Shown: piece by piece, positions 40,497 to 49,879 of the stretch | How the letters are laid out: each line of letters starts with the position of its first letter | Numbering within the stretch: position 1 is the stretch's first letter | Origin: an uncultured Odoribacter sp. | GTDB taxonomy: Bacteria > Bacteroidota > Bacteroidia > Bacteroidales > Marinifilaceae | Direction: 5' to 3' | Length of the DNA: 49,879 nt | Assembly: GCA_944321145.1 (NCBI GenBank) | Contig: CALUKF010000018.1 | Coordinates: 1-49,879 of the forward strand | Program-made: the position numbers and the translations under genes | The notes under the pieces: model-generated | Told to the model about the DNA's origin: nothing | Seen by the model: only the letters and a program-made list of their open reading frames with translations | Databases searched by the model: none

Positions 40497-41747
40497 ATGA
40501 AAAAGGGAAAGAATTCACGATTGTACATATTGGTCCTCGTAGGGATGCTCTCTGCCTTCGGACCTTTCGTCACTGATTTTTACCTGCCTGCGCTGCCTGC
40601 GCTGGGCGAGTATTTCCGGACGAGCGCGTCGCTTGTCCAGATGAGTTTGACTTTCAGCATGATTGGCTTGGCTGCCGGGCAGCTCTTTATCGGTCCGCTC
40701 AGCGACCGCTACGGGCGCAAAAAGCCGTTGCTGGTTTCCTTGGCGTTGTTTTTTATTTCGACGGTGGGCTGCCTTTTCGCGCCCGGCATTGGCGGATTCC
40801 TTTTCTTCCGTCTCCTGCAGGGCATCGCAGGCGCAGGGGGCGTGGTCATTTCCAAAGCCATCGCCGCCGACCTCTACGAGGGGCGGGAGTTAGCCCGTTT
40901 TTTCTCGATGCTCAGCGCGGTGCAGGGACTTGCGCCTATTTTTGCCCCGGTGCTGGGCGGGCTGTTGCTGGGCGTCACCGATTGGCGGGGCATTTTCGTG
41001 CTCTTGCTCGTCATCTGCCTTGTGCTGGTTGTTTTCCTCCTCCGCTTCCGCGAGTCGATGAAGCAGGCGGATGCCAGCATTACGGGCGTCAAAAGCGCAT
41101 TGCTCAGCTATTTGCCCATCCTGCGCAATGCCCCGTTCATGCAGTATTCTCTCATACAATCTTTTGCCATGGGGGTTATGTTTACCTATATTTCCGCCTC
41201 GCCGTTTATTTTCCAGACGCATTACGGGGTTTCTGCCCTGAATTACAGCCTTTGTTTCGGAATCAATGCTTTCGGCATTATGGCAGGCAGTTTTTTGGTC
41301 GTCCGCTTCAAGAGTCCGGCGCATGCGCTGCGAGCCGGGAGCGGGGGATTTTTCCTGCTGAGCATGGCGGCAGGCGCTGCGCTTTTATTGGATTTCCCCA
41401 TTGCCTGCGTCGAGAGTTTCCTGTTTCTGCTGTTGGTGTGCCTGGGGATGATATTGCCGACGTCCACGACCCTCGCCCTTGAATTGGAGCGAAGAAATTC
41501 GGGCAACGCGTCTGCCGTGCTGGGATTCCTCAGCTTTCTTTTCGGCGGCGTGCTCTCGCCCATTGCCGGGATGGGGGACATGCTGCACAGCACTGCCGTC
41601 ATCATCTGGATATGCAGCGCCGCCACGCTCCTGCTCACCCTCAAATGCCACCCCGTCCACAAACACCATTTGGAGCGACAAGCCGTCAGGAGCAACAGCA
41701 GCCATGCGAGCGCTGAGGCATTCCGAAAAGGCAAAGGAGAGGCATAA
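40497..41747 (+). CDS. MFS multidrug exporter, Bcr/CflA-like
   Basis: A 416-residue major facilitator superfamily transporter with twelve membrane helices. The N-terminal motif SAFGPFVTDFYLPALPAL and the loop QLFIGPLSDRYGRKKPLL (the MFS motif A), with ISKAIAADLYEG and LAPIFAPVLGG, are characteristic of the Bcr/CflA drug:proton antiporter branch. The C-terminal tail is hydrophilic and basic. Start chosen at the ATG at 40497 (MKKGKNS). Divergent from the AraC-type gene. Substrate unknown. Confidence 0.9.
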   Translation: MKKGKNSRLYILVLVGMLSAFGPFVTDFYLPALPALGEYFRTSASLVQMSLTFSMIGLAAGQLFIGPLSDRYGRKKPLLVSLALFFISTVGCLFAPGIGGFLFFRLLQGIAGAGGVVISKAIAADLYEGRELARFFSMLSAVQGLAPIFAPVLGGLLLGVTDWRGIFVLLLVICLVLVVFLLRFRESMKQADASITGVKSALLSYLPILRNAPFMQYSLIQSFAMGVMFTYISASPFIFQTHYGVSALNYSLCFGINAFGIMAGSFLVVRFKSPAHALRAGSGGFFLLSMAAGAALLLDFPIACVESFLFLLLVCLGMILPTSTTLALELERRNSGNASAVLGFLSFLFGGVLSPIAGMGDMLHSTAVIIWICSAATLLLTLKCHPVHKHHLERQAVRSNSSHASAEAFRKGKGEA

Positions 41748-41795
41748 AAAAGCCCTGCGCCGCAGCGGGGGCGGGTGCCCGGGCTGCGGCGCAGG
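41746..41795. terminator. Bidirectional terminator between MFS and clpB genes
   Basis: A 13-bp perfect stem (41754-41766 with 41783-41795, CCTGCGCCGCAGC arm) with an A-run at 41746-41751 giving a T-tract for the minus-strand clpB transcript. It lies between convergent stops at 41747 and 41820. Confidence 0.85.
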
Positions 41796-41819
41796 ATGTA
41801 TAATGTATGAAAAAAACGC

Positions 41820-44411
41820 TTAGCGGTTCTCGAAGAAGATGTGGCCGTCCTTGACGTCGACGACGATGCGGCTGTCCTTGGTGACTTGTTCCGAGAGGAT
41901 TTGACGGGACAGGTCGTTGAGGAGGTTGCGCTGGATGACGCGTTTGACGGGACGGGCGCCGAACTGCGGGTCGTAACCTTCGTTGGCAATCCATTCCACC
42001 GCCTTGTCGGTGACCTCGATGGTGATGCTGTTGTTGGCGAGCATCTTCTGGAGGGACTTGATTTGCAAGCGGACGATGTCGATGATTTCGCTCTTCTGCA
42101 AGGGGGTGAACATAATCACTTCGTCGATGCGGTTGAGGAACTCGGGACGGATGGTCTGCTTGAGGAGTTCGTAAACCTCGCGGTTGGTCTCCTCCAAGAC
42201 TTGGTCGCGGTTCTTGTCGTTCAAGTCCTTGAGCTTGTCCTGGATGATGTGAGCGCCGATGTTGGACGTCATAATGATGATGGTGTTCTTGAAGTCCACC
42301 GTCCGCCCTTTGTTGTCGGTGAGCCGCCCGTCGTCCAATACCTGCAGGAGGATGTTGAAGACGTCAGGGTGGGCTTTCTCGATTTCATCGAGGAGGACAA
42401 CGGAGTAGGGCTTCCTGCGCACGGCTTCGGTCAGCTGCCCGCCTTCATCGTAGCCCACGTATCCGGGAGGCGCTCCAATCAAACGGGAGACGGAATGCTT
42501 CTCCTGGTACTCGGACATGTCGATACGGGTCATCTGCGATTCGTCGTCGAAGAGGAATTCTGCCAACGCCTTTGCCAATTCCGTCTTGCCGACACCGGTG
42601 GTGCCGAAGAAGATGAAAGAGCCAATCGGGCGTTTGGCGTCCTGCAAGCCGGCACGGTTGCGGCGCACGGCGTCAGCCAAGGCGGCAATCGCCACGTCCT
42701 GTCCCACGACGCGCTTGTGGAGCTCCTCCTCCAAGTGCAGGAGTTTTTGCCGCTCGCTCTGCATCATGCGGTTGACGGGGATGCCTGTCCATTTGGAGAC
42801 AACGGCGGCGATGTCGTCGGCGGTCACCTCCTCGCGGATGAGGGATTGCCCGTGCTTGGTGTCGGCGAGGCGGGCTTTGATTTCCTCGATGCGGTGCTCG
42901 GCTTCCTTGATTTTGCCGTAGCGGAGTTCAGCCACCTTGCCGTAATCGCCCTCGCGTTCGGCACGGGATGCCTCGAAGCGGTATTGCTCGATGGCGTCCT
43001 TGTTCTTCTGGATTTCGTCGATGAGCGAGCGTTCGGACTCCCATTGCGCACGCAACTTGGTGCGTTCGTCGTTGAGGTCGGCGAGCTCTTTCTGGATTTC
43101 GTCCAATTTCTTGGAGGTGCCCTCGCGTTTCAGTGCCTCCTTCTCGATTTCGAGCTGCTTGATTTTGCGCTCCAATTCGTCGATTTCTTCCGGCACGGAA
43201 TTCATTTCCAGCCGCAGTTTGGCTGCCGCCTCGTCCACGAGGTCGATGGCTTTGTCGGGCAGGAAACGGTCGGATATGTAGCGGTGGGACAGCTCAACGG
43301 AGGCGATGATGGCGTCGTCGGTAATCCGCACCTTGTGGTGGTTCTCGTATTTCTCCTTCAAGCCCCGCATGATGCTGATGGCGCTCATCACGTCCGGTTC
43401 GTCAATCATCACCTTCTGGAAACGCCGTTCCAACGCCTTGTCCTGCTCGAAATACTTTTGGTATTCGTTGAGGGTCGTGGCACCGATTGCCCGCAGGTCG
43501 CCCCGTGCCAACGCCGGTTTGAGGATGTTGGCGGCGTCCATCGCGCCTTCGGATTTGCCGGCACCCACAAGGGTGTGGATTTCATCGATGAAGAGGATGA
43601 TTTCACCCTCGGAAGCCAGCACTTCGTTGACCACGGCTTTCAGCCGCTCCTCGAACTCGCCTTTGTACTTCGCGCCGGCAATCAACGCGCCCATGTCAAG
43701 GGAATATATCTGCTTGGTTGCCAAATTGGAGGGCACGTCGCCGTTGACGATGCGCTGTGCCAAGCCCTCGGCGATGGCGGTTTTGCCGACACCCGGCTCG
43801 CCAATCAGAATCGGGTTGTTCTTCGTGCGCCGTGAAAGTATCTGGAGCACCCGACGGATTTCGTCGTCACGCCCGATGACAGGGTCGAGTTTGCCTGCCC
43901 GTGCCCGCTCGTTGAGGTTGATGGCATAGCGCCCAAGGGCGTCGTAGCTGTCCTCGGCGGACTGGGAATTGACCTTCGAGCCTTTGCGCAATTCGGCAAT
44001 CGCCTCGCGCGTTTCCTTCTCGGTCAAGCCGCTGTCCTTCAGCAACTGCGCCACTTGGTCGCGGTTGTCCAGCAAGCCCAGCAGGATGTGTTCGAGGGAA
44101 ACGTACTGGTCGCCCATCTCATTGGCGAGGCGCAATGCCTTCTCCAATGCCCGGTTGCTGTCGGAGGAGAGGTAAGCCTCGCCGCCAGAGACACGAGGAT
44201 AGGTGTCGATGATGCGGTCTAATGCCGCAATGAGGTTCTTGGAGTTAACTCCTAATTTGTTGAATATAAAGTTGGTGATATTCTCACCTACGTGGATGAC
44301 GCCCTTCAGCAAGTGCCCGGTCTCTATTGCCTGCTGCCCTTTGCCTTGAGCCAACTGCACTGCATGCTGCAATGCTTCTTGCGATTTAATGGTATAATTG
44401 TTCGTGTTCAT
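41820..44411 (-). CDS. clpB: ATP-dependent disaggregase ClpB
   Basis: An 863-residue Hsp100 chaperone that pulls proteins out of aggregates with DnaK. The N-terminal Clp_N domain (1-145) is followed by NBD1 with Walker A GEPGVGKT (204-211) and Walker [15 protein letters not shown]. The long coiled-coil middle domain (about 405-525) contains [17 protein letters not shown]2 has Walker A GTTGVGKT (about residue 605) and [14 protein letters not shown]. The length is that of the full ClpB form. Start at the ATG at 44411; it overlaps a three-codon upstream frame (ATG AAT CTA TGA from 44419) that follows an AGGAG sequence (44427-44423). No CIRCE or sigma-32-like site is visible. Confidence 0.97.
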   Translation of the reverse strand: MNTNNYTIKSQEALQHAVQLAQGKGQQAIETGHLLKGVIHVGENITNFIFNKLGVNSKNLIAALDRIIDTYPRVSGGEAYLSSDSNRALEKALRLANEMGDQYVSLEHILLGLLDNRDQVAQLLKDSGLTEKETREAIAELRKGSKVNSQSAEDSYDALGRYAINLNERARAGKLDPVIGRDDEIRRVLQILSRRTKNNPILIGEPGVGKTAIAEGLAQRIVNGDVPSNLATKQIYSLDMGALIAGAKYKGEFEERLKAVVNEVLASEGEIILFIDEIHTLVGAGKSEGAMDAANILKPALARGDLRAIGATTLNEYQKYFEQDKALERRFQKVMIDEPDVMSAISIMRGLKEKYENHHKVRITDDAIIASVELSHRYISDRFLPDKAIDLVDEAAAKLRLEMNSVPEEIDELERKIKQLEIEKEALKREGTSKKLDEIQKELADLNDERTKLRAQWESERSLIDEIQKNKDAIEQYRFEASRAEREGDYGKVAELRYGKIKEAEHRIEEIKARLADTKHGQSLIREEVTADDIAAVVSKWTGIPVNRMMQSERQKLLHLEEELHKRVVGQDVAIAALADAVRRNRAGLQDAKRPIGSFIFFGTTGVGKTELAKALAEFLFDDESQMTRIDMSEYQEKHSVSRLIGAPPGYVGYDEGGQLTEAVRRKPYSVVLLDEIEKAHPDVFNILLQVLDDGRLTDNKGRTVDFKNTIIIMTSNIGAHIIQDKLKDLNDKNRDQVLEETNREVYELLKQTIRPEFLNRIDEVIMFTPLQKSEIIDIVRLQIKSLQKMLANNSITIEVTDKAVEWIANEGYDPQFGARPVKRVIQRNLLNDLSRQILSEQVTKDSRIVVDVKDGHIFFENR

Positions 44412-44543
44412 AGATTCATTTTCTCCTTTCGGCTATAGGGTATCAAAACCCATACCGACCCTCAAAAGGAACCTATGTGCCGCCCCTTTTTGCAGAAAAG
44501 CAGCCATTTTGGCATCAAAAACGAGAAAGCGAGAGACAAAATG

Positions 44544-44669
44544 TCATTCACCTTCCTTCTCCCGCCCGGCTTCCGCCTCCTCGACCGCCTTGCGCTTCTT
44601 GCCCCAAAGCCAGCGGGGCACAATGAAAAACACGACGAGAATCGCTATAATCTTCAGTACCTGTTCCAT
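44544..44669 (-). CDS. Small membrane protein, 41 residues
   Basis: A 41-residue protein: a membrane segment (VLKIIAILVVFFIVPRWLW) followed by a charged tail (KKRKAVEEAEAGREKEGE). It starts at the ATG at 44669, only five bases after the rsmE stop, and ends before clpB. Similar one-TM tails follow rsmE in other Bacteroidota, but I cannot name the family. The clean reading frame, close spacing and typical positive-inside layout support it as a real gene. Confidence 0.6.
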   Translation of the reverse strand: MEQVLKIIAILVVFFIVPRWLWGKKRKAVEEAEAGREKEGE

Positions 44670-44674
44670 AAACT

Positions 44675-45379
44675 TCAAACCTTGTTGATGAAATTAATCG
44701 CATGGCAAGCCGCCATGCCCGCCGTCTCTGTGCGCAACCGACTCATCCCCAGCGTGACAGCCTCGAATCCGTGCGCCTGTGCGAAAGCCACTTCCTCCTC
44801 CGAAAAGTCGCCCTCCGGTCCAATCAGCACCACGACGTCCTCCCCCGGCGCGTATGCCTCGTCCAAACGCAGCTTCTCCCCCGCGTGGCAATGGGCAATG
44901 AGCCGACGCTGCTCGGCGCAACGCTCCACCAAGTCGCGGAACTTCGTCACGGGACGGATTTCCGGCAAATATGCCTTTTGCGACTGCTTCATGGCGGCGA
45001 TTGCCACCTTCTCCAAGCGTTCCAAGCGCACCGTCCGCCGCTCTGAATGCACCGTTTCCAGCAACGTAATCGCTTCGATTCCAAACTCCGTACACTTCTC
45101 CACGAGCCACTCCATGCGGTCGGCGTTCTTCGTCGGTGCGACTGCCAGGTGCAAGCGGAAGGGGCGCACCCCATAATGCTCCTGCTTGCGGAGTACCCGC
45201 ACCCTGCAACCTTTCGCGTCTGCCCGCACTATCACCCCCTCGTGCCAACCGCCATGTCCGTCCACCAACACGAGTTCCTCCCCCTCCGCCATGCGGAGCA
45301 CCCGCAGGCAATGCTTTGATTCCTCCGGGCTCAACACATAATCGTCACCCGTAATGTCCGGTGTATAAAACAAATTCAT
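44675..45379 (-). CDS. rsmE: 16S rRNA (uracil(1498)-N(3))-methyltransferase
   Basis: A 234-residue SPOUT-family enzyme that methylates U1498 of 16S rRNA using S-adenosylmethionine. An N-terminal PUA-like part (MNLFYTPDITGDDYVLSPEESKHCLRVLRMAEGEEL) precedes the knotted C-terminal domain with VVVLIGPEGDFSEEEV and LGMSRLRTETAGMAACHAI, which form the cofactor site. Located 32 bases downstream of the RND outer-membrane factor gene, on the same strand. Confidence 0.96.
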   Translation of the reverse strand: MNLFYTPDITGDDYVLSPEESKHCLRVLRMAEGEELVLVDGHGGWHEGVIVRADAKGCRVRVLRKQEHYGVRPFRLHLAVAPTKNADRMEWLVEKCTEFGIEAITLLETVHSERRTVRLERLEKVAIAAMKQSQKAYLPEIRPVTKFRDLVERCAEQRRLIAHCHAGEKLRLDEAYAPGEDVVVLIGPEGDFSEEEVAFAQAHGFEAVTLGMSRLRTETAGMAACHAINFINKV

Positions 45380-45411
45380 TTGCTCTCTCTCCCTATTTTT
45401 AATATTACACT

Positions 45412-46803
45412 CTATTCTTCTACGGGGTCATCCACCTCCACGCCGCCGCCCAGCACCTTATACAATTGCACGGTTGCCAGCAACTCGTCCCGCACGGCAT
45501 GGTTCAAGCCCACCTGCGCGTCGAAGTAAGCACGCTGGGCGTCCAGCACGTCCAGGTAGCTGATGGAGCCGCTGATGTATTGCAAGGTGGCGAGTTTCAA
45601 GTTGGAACGAGCCGCATTTTGCAGGCGTTCCCGTGCCCGGCGTATCTCCCGGCTCTTGGCGGAAACCACCAACGCATCGCTCACCTCCGAGAAGGCTTCC
45701 AGCACCGTCTTCTCGTAGGCATACACCTCTTGCTCGTATGCCGCCTTCTTTGCCCGCAGGCGGGCGCGGTTTTTACCCATGTTGAACAGCGGTTCCAGGA
45801 GCTGCGCACTGAGGTAATAATAAGGCGTCTTCAGGAAGGTGCTCAACTGGCTGCTCTCCAATCCGTAGTGCGCCGTCAGCGACAGGCGTGGGAAAAGGCT
45901 GGTGAAAGCGATACCCACATCGGCATGCGCCCGCCTGAGGCGGAATTCCGCTTCGGCAATGTCCGGCCGCCGCTCCAACAATTCCGAGGGCAGCCCCACG
46001 GGAAGCTCCGTCGGCAACTGCTGTTCATCCAGCTTGCTGCCACGCTCCACCCTGCCGGGATAGCGCCCGGCAAGGAGGGCGATTTCGTTCTCCTTGATGC
46101 GGATTTGCTGCTCCAAACCGGGAGGCAGGGTGCGCGTCTGCGCCAATTCCAACTGTGCCTGCCGCCAAGGAATCTCCGATGTCAGCCCCCCCTCGAACCT
46201 CAGTTTGGCAATGCGCACGTCTTCCTGGCGCGCCTGGAGCGTCTGTTTCACGATAGCAAGCTCCTGGTCTAAGGCTATCAACTCGAAATAAGCCTGCGCC
46301 ACCTGTGACACGAGCGAGAGGCGCAACGCACGCTGCCCCGCCACGGTCTCCAGGTAATCCGACAAAGCTGCCTGGTCTGCCCAGCGCAATTTGCCCCACA
46401 AATCCACCTCCCAAGAGGCTTCGAGCTTGGCTTCGTAGGCAAAATCCGGCGACTCGTCGTATTCCCGGTCGTAGAACAAGCGCCCGTTAATTGCGGGGAA
46501 CAGGTCGGCTTTCGCCACCCGCCGCGAGGCTTCCATCTCCCGGATGCGGGCAACTGCCGCCTTCATGTCCTTGTTGTTTTCGAGGGTCTGGCAAATCAAT
46601 TGCTGGAGCACCGTGTCGCGGTAGAGCGTTTTCCAGCTGATTGCCCCCACGGACACCGAATCCGCCGCCTGCTCGTCAATGGTTTCGGGCAGGTTCAAGT
46701 CCGGGCGGGCATATTCTTTTCCCAACTTGCAGGACGCCGCCAGCAGCACCAACACCGCCATCCCTATCATATTCTGTATTCTTCCCATAGCGTTATCATT
46801 CAT
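45412..46803 (-). CDS. RND efflux system outer-membrane factor (NodT/OprM type)
   Basis: A 463-residue outer-membrane lipoprotein (lipobox LLAASC, then KLGKEYARPDLNLPE) of the NodT family: two repeats of long helices with hydrophobic beta segments (QLICQTLENNKDMKAAVARIREME; EASWEVDLWGKLRWADQAAL; PRLSLTAHYGLES; YYLSAQLLEPLFNMGKNRARL). It forms the exit duct for the pump encoded upstream. Its ATG at 46803 overlaps the pump stop codon by eight bases (ATGAATGA arrangement); an ATG at 46788 is an alternative. Confidence 0.94.
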   Translation of the reverse strand: MNDNAMGRIQNMIGMAVLVLLAASCKLGKEYARPDLNLPETIDEQAADSVSVGAISWKTLYRDTVLQQLICQTLENNKDMKAAVARIREMEASRRVAKADLFPAINGRLFYDREYDESPDFAYEAKLEASWEVDLWGKLRWADQAALSDYLETVAGQRALRLSLVSQVAQAYFELIALDQELAIVKQTLQARQEDVRIAKLRFEGGLTSEIPWRQAQLELAQTRTLPPGLEQQIRIKENEIALLAGRYPGRVERGSKLDEQQLPTELPVGLPSELLERRPDIAEAEFRLRRAHADVGIAFTSLFPRLSLTAHYGLESSQLSTFLKTPYYYLSAQLLEPLFNMGKNRARLRAKKAAYEQEVYAYEKTVLEAFSEVSDALVVSAKSREIRRARERLQNAARSNLKLATLQYISGSISYLDVLDAQRAYFDAQVGLNHAVRDELLATVQLYKVLGGGVEVDDPVEE

Positions 46804-49800
46804 TTTTTAACGGAAAACCCTTTACTTTCACCCTGCCGAGCCGCTCTTTCAGCCGGTAAATCATCACAAAGAAGAACGGCACCAGGACAATCCCCACCGT
46901 GATGGCGGCTATCATCCCGAAGAACACGCCCGTGCCAATCGAGTGGCGGCTCGCAGAACCCGGTCCGGAAGCCAGCACCAGCGGCAGCATGCCCAGCACG
47001 AATGCCAGCGAGGTCATCAATATCGGACGGAAACGGAGCGCAGCCGCTTTCTTGGCAGCCGTCACGACATCCACGCCCTTGTCCACCTCCATTTTCGCAA
47101 ATTCCACGATGAGGATGGCGTTCTTCGCCGCCAAACCGATGAGCGTCACCAGACCGATTTGGAAATACACATCGTTGTCCAGCCCGAAGAGGAGAATGCC
47201 GATATACGCCCCCAACGCCGCCACCGGCAGGGACAACAGCACGGACACCGGCACGAGCCAACTCTCGTACAACGCCGCGAGGAAAAGGAAGACGAAGAGG
47301 AATACCAATGCCAGCACGAAACCCATCTGCCCCTCTGCCTGCTTCTCCTGGTAGGACAAGCCGCTCCATTCCAGCCCGATGTTCTCCGGCAGGTGCTCCC
47401 GTGCCAGTTCTTCCAGTTCGTCCATCACCTCGCCGGAGCTATAGCCTTGGGCGGCGCTCCCGCGAATGACGGCAGTCGTGAACATGTTGAACCGCCGGAT
47501 GCTCCCCGGACCCGTGGTGTATTCGGCTTCGCCCAACGCCGTGAGGGGCACCATCTCCCCGCCCGAAGTGCGCACGAAGAACATGCCGATGTTGTCGCGG
47601 CGGGCACGGTAAGGCGCCTCCGCCTGGATGTACACCTTGTACACACGGTTGAACATATTGAAGTCGTTCACGTACACCGAACCCGTATAGGCTTTCATGG
47701 TCGAGAAAATGTCCGCCATCGGTATGCCCAGGAACTTCGCCTTGTCGCGGTCTACGTCGAAATAAAGCTGCGGAATCTCGGCTTGCAGCGACGACGACAA
47801 GCCTGCAAACGCCTTGCTCTGCGAAGCGTAGTACATCAACGTATCCACCGCTGCCACCAAATTATCGAAAGTAGCTTCGCCCCGGGCTTCCACTTGCAAC
47901 TCAAAACCCCCGGCAGTACCCAAACCGGGAATCACCGGCGGTTTCGAGAGGTAGGCTTTCGACTCGGGATAAGTCTCCAGCTCCGCACGCACGTCCGCCA
48001 TCACGTCGTCAACGCCCATGCCGCCTTCCTTGCGCACCTCCCAAGGCTTCAGTATGACGGTCATCTTTGCCCTCGCCTGGCTTGTCCCTACACGCGAGCT
48101 GCTACCCGTGACGTTCAGCACGTAATCCACCGCCGGATGCTCCATGAGGTACGCCATGGCACGGTTGGTCACCACGCGCGTGCGTTCCAGGGAAGCCCCT
48201 TCGGGCAACTCCAATTCCACCTCGAAATAGCCTTGGTCGTCCTCCGGGATAAAACTCGTCGGCACCAATTTGTCGAGCACGAAAATGAATACCAGCACCA
48301 TGCCGAAAGCCGCACACACCCGGCGGGGGTGCTTGATGACCTTGCCCAGCGTGGCGATGTACTTGTTGCCCCCGTATGCCAGCCAGAAGTTGATGGTGCG
48401 GAACACATAGTTTTTCCGCCCATGCGACGGCCGCAGGATGAGGGCGCAGAGCGCAGGGCTCAGCGTCAATGCCACCACTGCCGAAATCAGCACCGACACG
48501 ACAATCGTGATGGCAAACTGCCGGTAGAGCAAGCCCGTAATGCCGCCGAGGAAACTCACCGGCACGAACACCGCCGCCAGCACCAACGAAGTCGCAATCA
48601 ACGCCCCCGTCAGCCCCTGCATGGCTTTCTTTGTCGCCTCATAGGGCGAAAGTTTTTCCTTCTCCATGTAGCTTTCCACCGCCTCGACCACCACAATCGC
48701 GTCGTCCACCACAATACCGATGGAGAGAATCAAACCCAAGAGGGTCAGCAGGTTCAGCGAGAAGCCCATGACCAGCATGAACCCGAACGTGCCCACGAGC
48801 GAAATCGGCACCGCCACCAGGGGAATCAATGCCGCACGCCAGTTCTGCAACGACAGGAACACCACCAGAATCACCAGTGCCAACGCCTCAAACAGCGTCT
48901 TGTACACCTCGTGGATGGACTGCGAAATATAAGAGGTAATGTCAAACGGGATTTCGTATTCCAACCCCTCCGGGAAGTTGCGGCTTATCTCCTCCATCTG
49001 CTCCCGCACCCGTTCCGCCACCTCCACGGCATTGGCGCCCGGCACGGTGTAAATGCCCAGCACGGCGGCATTTGCCCCGTTCATCCCGCTCTCCGTGTTG
49101 TAGGACGCTGCCTCCAGCGACACCCGTGCCACGTCGCGCACGCGGATAATCGAGCCGTCGGGGTTGGCACGCACCACGATGTTTTCAAACTCCTCCACCG
49201 TCGAGAGCCGCCCCTTGGCGATGATGGGGATGGTGATGTCCCGTCCCTCCATGGGCTGCTTGCCCAACTCGCCGGCTGCCGACTCGCGGTTCTGGTCTTT
49301 CAGCGCATCCTGCAAGTCCTTTACCGTCAGCCCGAAATTCGCCATGCGGTCGGGCATGACCCAGAGAATCATTCCGTAGTAGCGGCTGCCGATGTTCGCC
49401 ACGCGCCCCACGCCGGGGATGCGCTTCAGGATGTCCACCACGTTGATGGTGGCGAAATTACTCAAATAAATCTCGTCGAAACGCGGGTCGTCCGACGTGA
49501 GGGTCAGCGTCATCAACTGGTTGGACGACTGCTTCTCCACCTCAATGCCGTTCTGCACCACCTCGGCAGGCAGGCGCGACTCGGCAAGTTTCACGCGATT
49601 CTGTATCTCCACGGCTGCCAGTTCCGGGTTCGACGCAATGTCGAACGTCACCGTGATGGTCAGCCCGCCCGAATTGGAACTGTTGCTCTCCATGTAGAGC
49701 ATTCCCGGCGTTCCGTTCAATTCCTGCTCGATGGGCGTAGCCACCGCCTGCGACACCGTGCTCGCGCTCGCGCCCGGATAGGATGCCGAAATCTTCACCT

Positions 49801-49879
49801 GCGGCGGCGTAATCTGCGGATATTGGTCGACCGGCAGCAAAAAAAGCCCGATGCAGCCCACCACCACAATCAGGATGGA
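46796..49879 (-). CDS. RND multidrug efflux pump, AcrB/MexB (HAE-1) type, N-terminally cut by window edge
   Basis: About 1027 residues of an inner-membrane RND pump. The open frame runs to the window edge (SILIVVVGCIGLFLLPVDQYPQITPPQ), so only the first few residues of the first membrane helix are missing. Hallmarks: the porter loop GASASTVSQAVATPIEQELNG; the transmembrane proton-relay Asp-Asp in DDAIVVVEAVESYMEKEKL; the second porter half GASLERTRVVTNRAM; and PILMTSLAFVLGMLPLVLASGPGSASRHSIGTGVFFG. It exports drugs or bile-type compounds using the proton gradient. The membrane-fusion adaptor gene should lie just beyond the right edge. Confidence 0.95.
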   Translation of the reverse strand, partial: SILIVVVGCIGLFLLPVDQYPQITPPQVKISASYPGASASTVSQAVATPIEQELNGTPGMLYMESNSSNSGGLTITVTFDIASNPELAAVEIQNRVKLAESRLPAEVVQNGIEVEKQSSNQLMTLTLTSDDPRFDEIYLSNFATINVVDILKRIPGVGRVANIGSRYYGMILWVMPDRMANFGLTVKDLQDALKDQNRESAAGELGKQPMEGRDITIPIIAKGRLSTVEEFENIVVRANPDGSIIRVRDVARVSLEAASYNTESGMNGANAAVLGIYTVPGANAVEVAERVREQMEEISRNFPEGLEYEIPFDITSYISQSIHEVYKTLFEALALVILVVFLSLQNWRAALIPLVAVPISLVGTFGFMLVMGFSLNLLTLLGLILSIGIVVDDAIVVVEAVESYMEKEKLSPYEATKKAMQGLTGALIATSLVLAAVFVPVSFLGGITGLLYRQFAITIVVSVLISAVVALTLSPALCALILRPSHGRKNYVFRTINFWLAYGGNKYIATLGKVIKHPRRVCAAFGMVLVFIFVLDKLVPTSFIPEDDQGYFEVELELPEGASLERTRVVTNRAMAYLMEHPAVDYVLNVTGSSSRVGTSQARAKMTVILKPWEVRKEGGMGVDDVMADVRAELETYPESKAYLSKPPVIPGLGTAGGFELQVEARGEATFDNLVAAVDTLMYYASQSKAFAGLSSSLQAEIPQLYFDVDRDKAKFLGIPMADIFSTMKAYTGSVYVNDFNMFNRVYKVYIQAEAPYRARRDNIGMFFVRTSGGEMVPLTALGEAEYTTGPGSIRRFNMFTTAVIRGSAAQGYSSGEVMDELEELAREHLPENIGLEWSGLSYQEKQAEGQMGFVLALVFLFVFLFLAALYESWLVPVSVLLSLPVAALGAYIGILLFGLDNDVYFQIGLVTLIGLAAKNAILIVEFAKMEVDKGVDVVTAAKKAAALRFRPILMTSLAFVLGMLPLVLASGPGSASRHSIGTGVFFGMIAAITVGIVLVPFFFVMIYRLKERLGRVKVKGFPLKNE

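Noticed and set aside
41841-43835. A 664-codon open frame opposite clpB
   Set aside because: Antisense shadow of a conserved gene; the translation is rich in repeated Val, Asp and Gly runs without a fold signature.

Overview
The window comes from a Gram-negative member of the Bacteroidota, most likely order Bacteroidales. It carries two SusC/RagA-type TonB-dependent receptors with N-terminal STN domains, each preceded by its own FecR-type anti-sigma factor and ECF sigma factor. It also has a SusD lipoprotein, DUF4843 and PKD-like lipoproteins, DUF6266 and DUF4954 proteins, a PF09820-type AAA-ATPase, and many promoters of the Bacteroidetes form TAnnTTTG with an upstream TTG about 19-20 nt away. 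Shine-Dalgarno sequences are mostly absent. I see no rRNA, tRNA, CRISPR array or transposase. Family or genus cannot be fixed from the sequence alone.

Layout. (1) 1-3.2 kb, minus strand: ECF sigma, FecR, and a SusC receptor that runs off the left edge. (2) 3.4-5.9 kb, minus: a small cassette with a 3-TM holin, an N-acetylmuramoyl-L-alanine amidase and two DUF6266 proteins, with no phage structural genes. (3) 6.2-8.8 kb, minus: an unrecognised 140-residue protein whose promoter holds a perfect 16-bp palindrome, an AAA-ATPase/PD-(D/E)XK protein, and a small frameshifted gene. (4) 8.8-24.7 kb, minus: one long apparent operon. In transcription order it encodes ECF sigma, FecR, SusC, SusD, DUF4843 lipoprotein, PKD-like lipoprotein, two paralogous FG-GAP/VCBS propeller proteins ending in a DsbD-alpha-like domain with C-x4-C, and three TlpA-type thioredoxin-fold proteins, one of which has lost both active-site cysteines. 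(5) 24.9-26.1 kb: a candidate small RNA, a secreted protein of unknown function with a near-copy of the same promoter-leader, and one copy of an intergenic repeat. (6) 26.1-30.2 kb: a frameshifted DUF4954 gene and, convergent to it, a GH2 beta-galactosidase. (7) 30.3-37.2 kb, plus: housekeeping genes divIC/ftsB-like, ruvX, def, an orphan antitoxin with a decapitated toxin, comEC, trkA and trkH. (8) 37.2-39.3 kb, minus: Sua5/YrdC, transaldolase-like aldolase and MarC, then the second repeat copy. (9) 39.5-41.7 kb: a frameshifted AraC regulator divergent from an MFS (Bcr/CflA-like) exporter. (10) 41.8-49.9 kb, minus: clpB, a 41-residue membrane protein, rsmE, and the outer-membrane factor and inner-membrane pump of an RND efflux system whose pump N-terminus lies outside the window.

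How the genes work together. The most interesting unit is the 8.8-24.7 kb locus. Its promoter and gene order imply signal-responsive transcription (ECF/FecR, contacted by the SusC STN domain) of a SusCD importer together with a set of exported thiol-redox proteins. I infer that the imported or surface-bound ligand is handled by thiol chemistry, such as a disulfide-containing peptide or a metal or metal-cofactor ligand; the sequence does not name the substrate.

Three genes (8469-8760, 26067-28063, 39548-40365) are each broken by a one-base length change in a G or C run. This could be real decay or phase variation, but is also what homopolymer errors in an assembly look like. GC skew along the plus strand changes sign sharply between about 39.3 and 39.6 kb, exactly where the second repeat copy lies, so an old rearrangement there is plausible.
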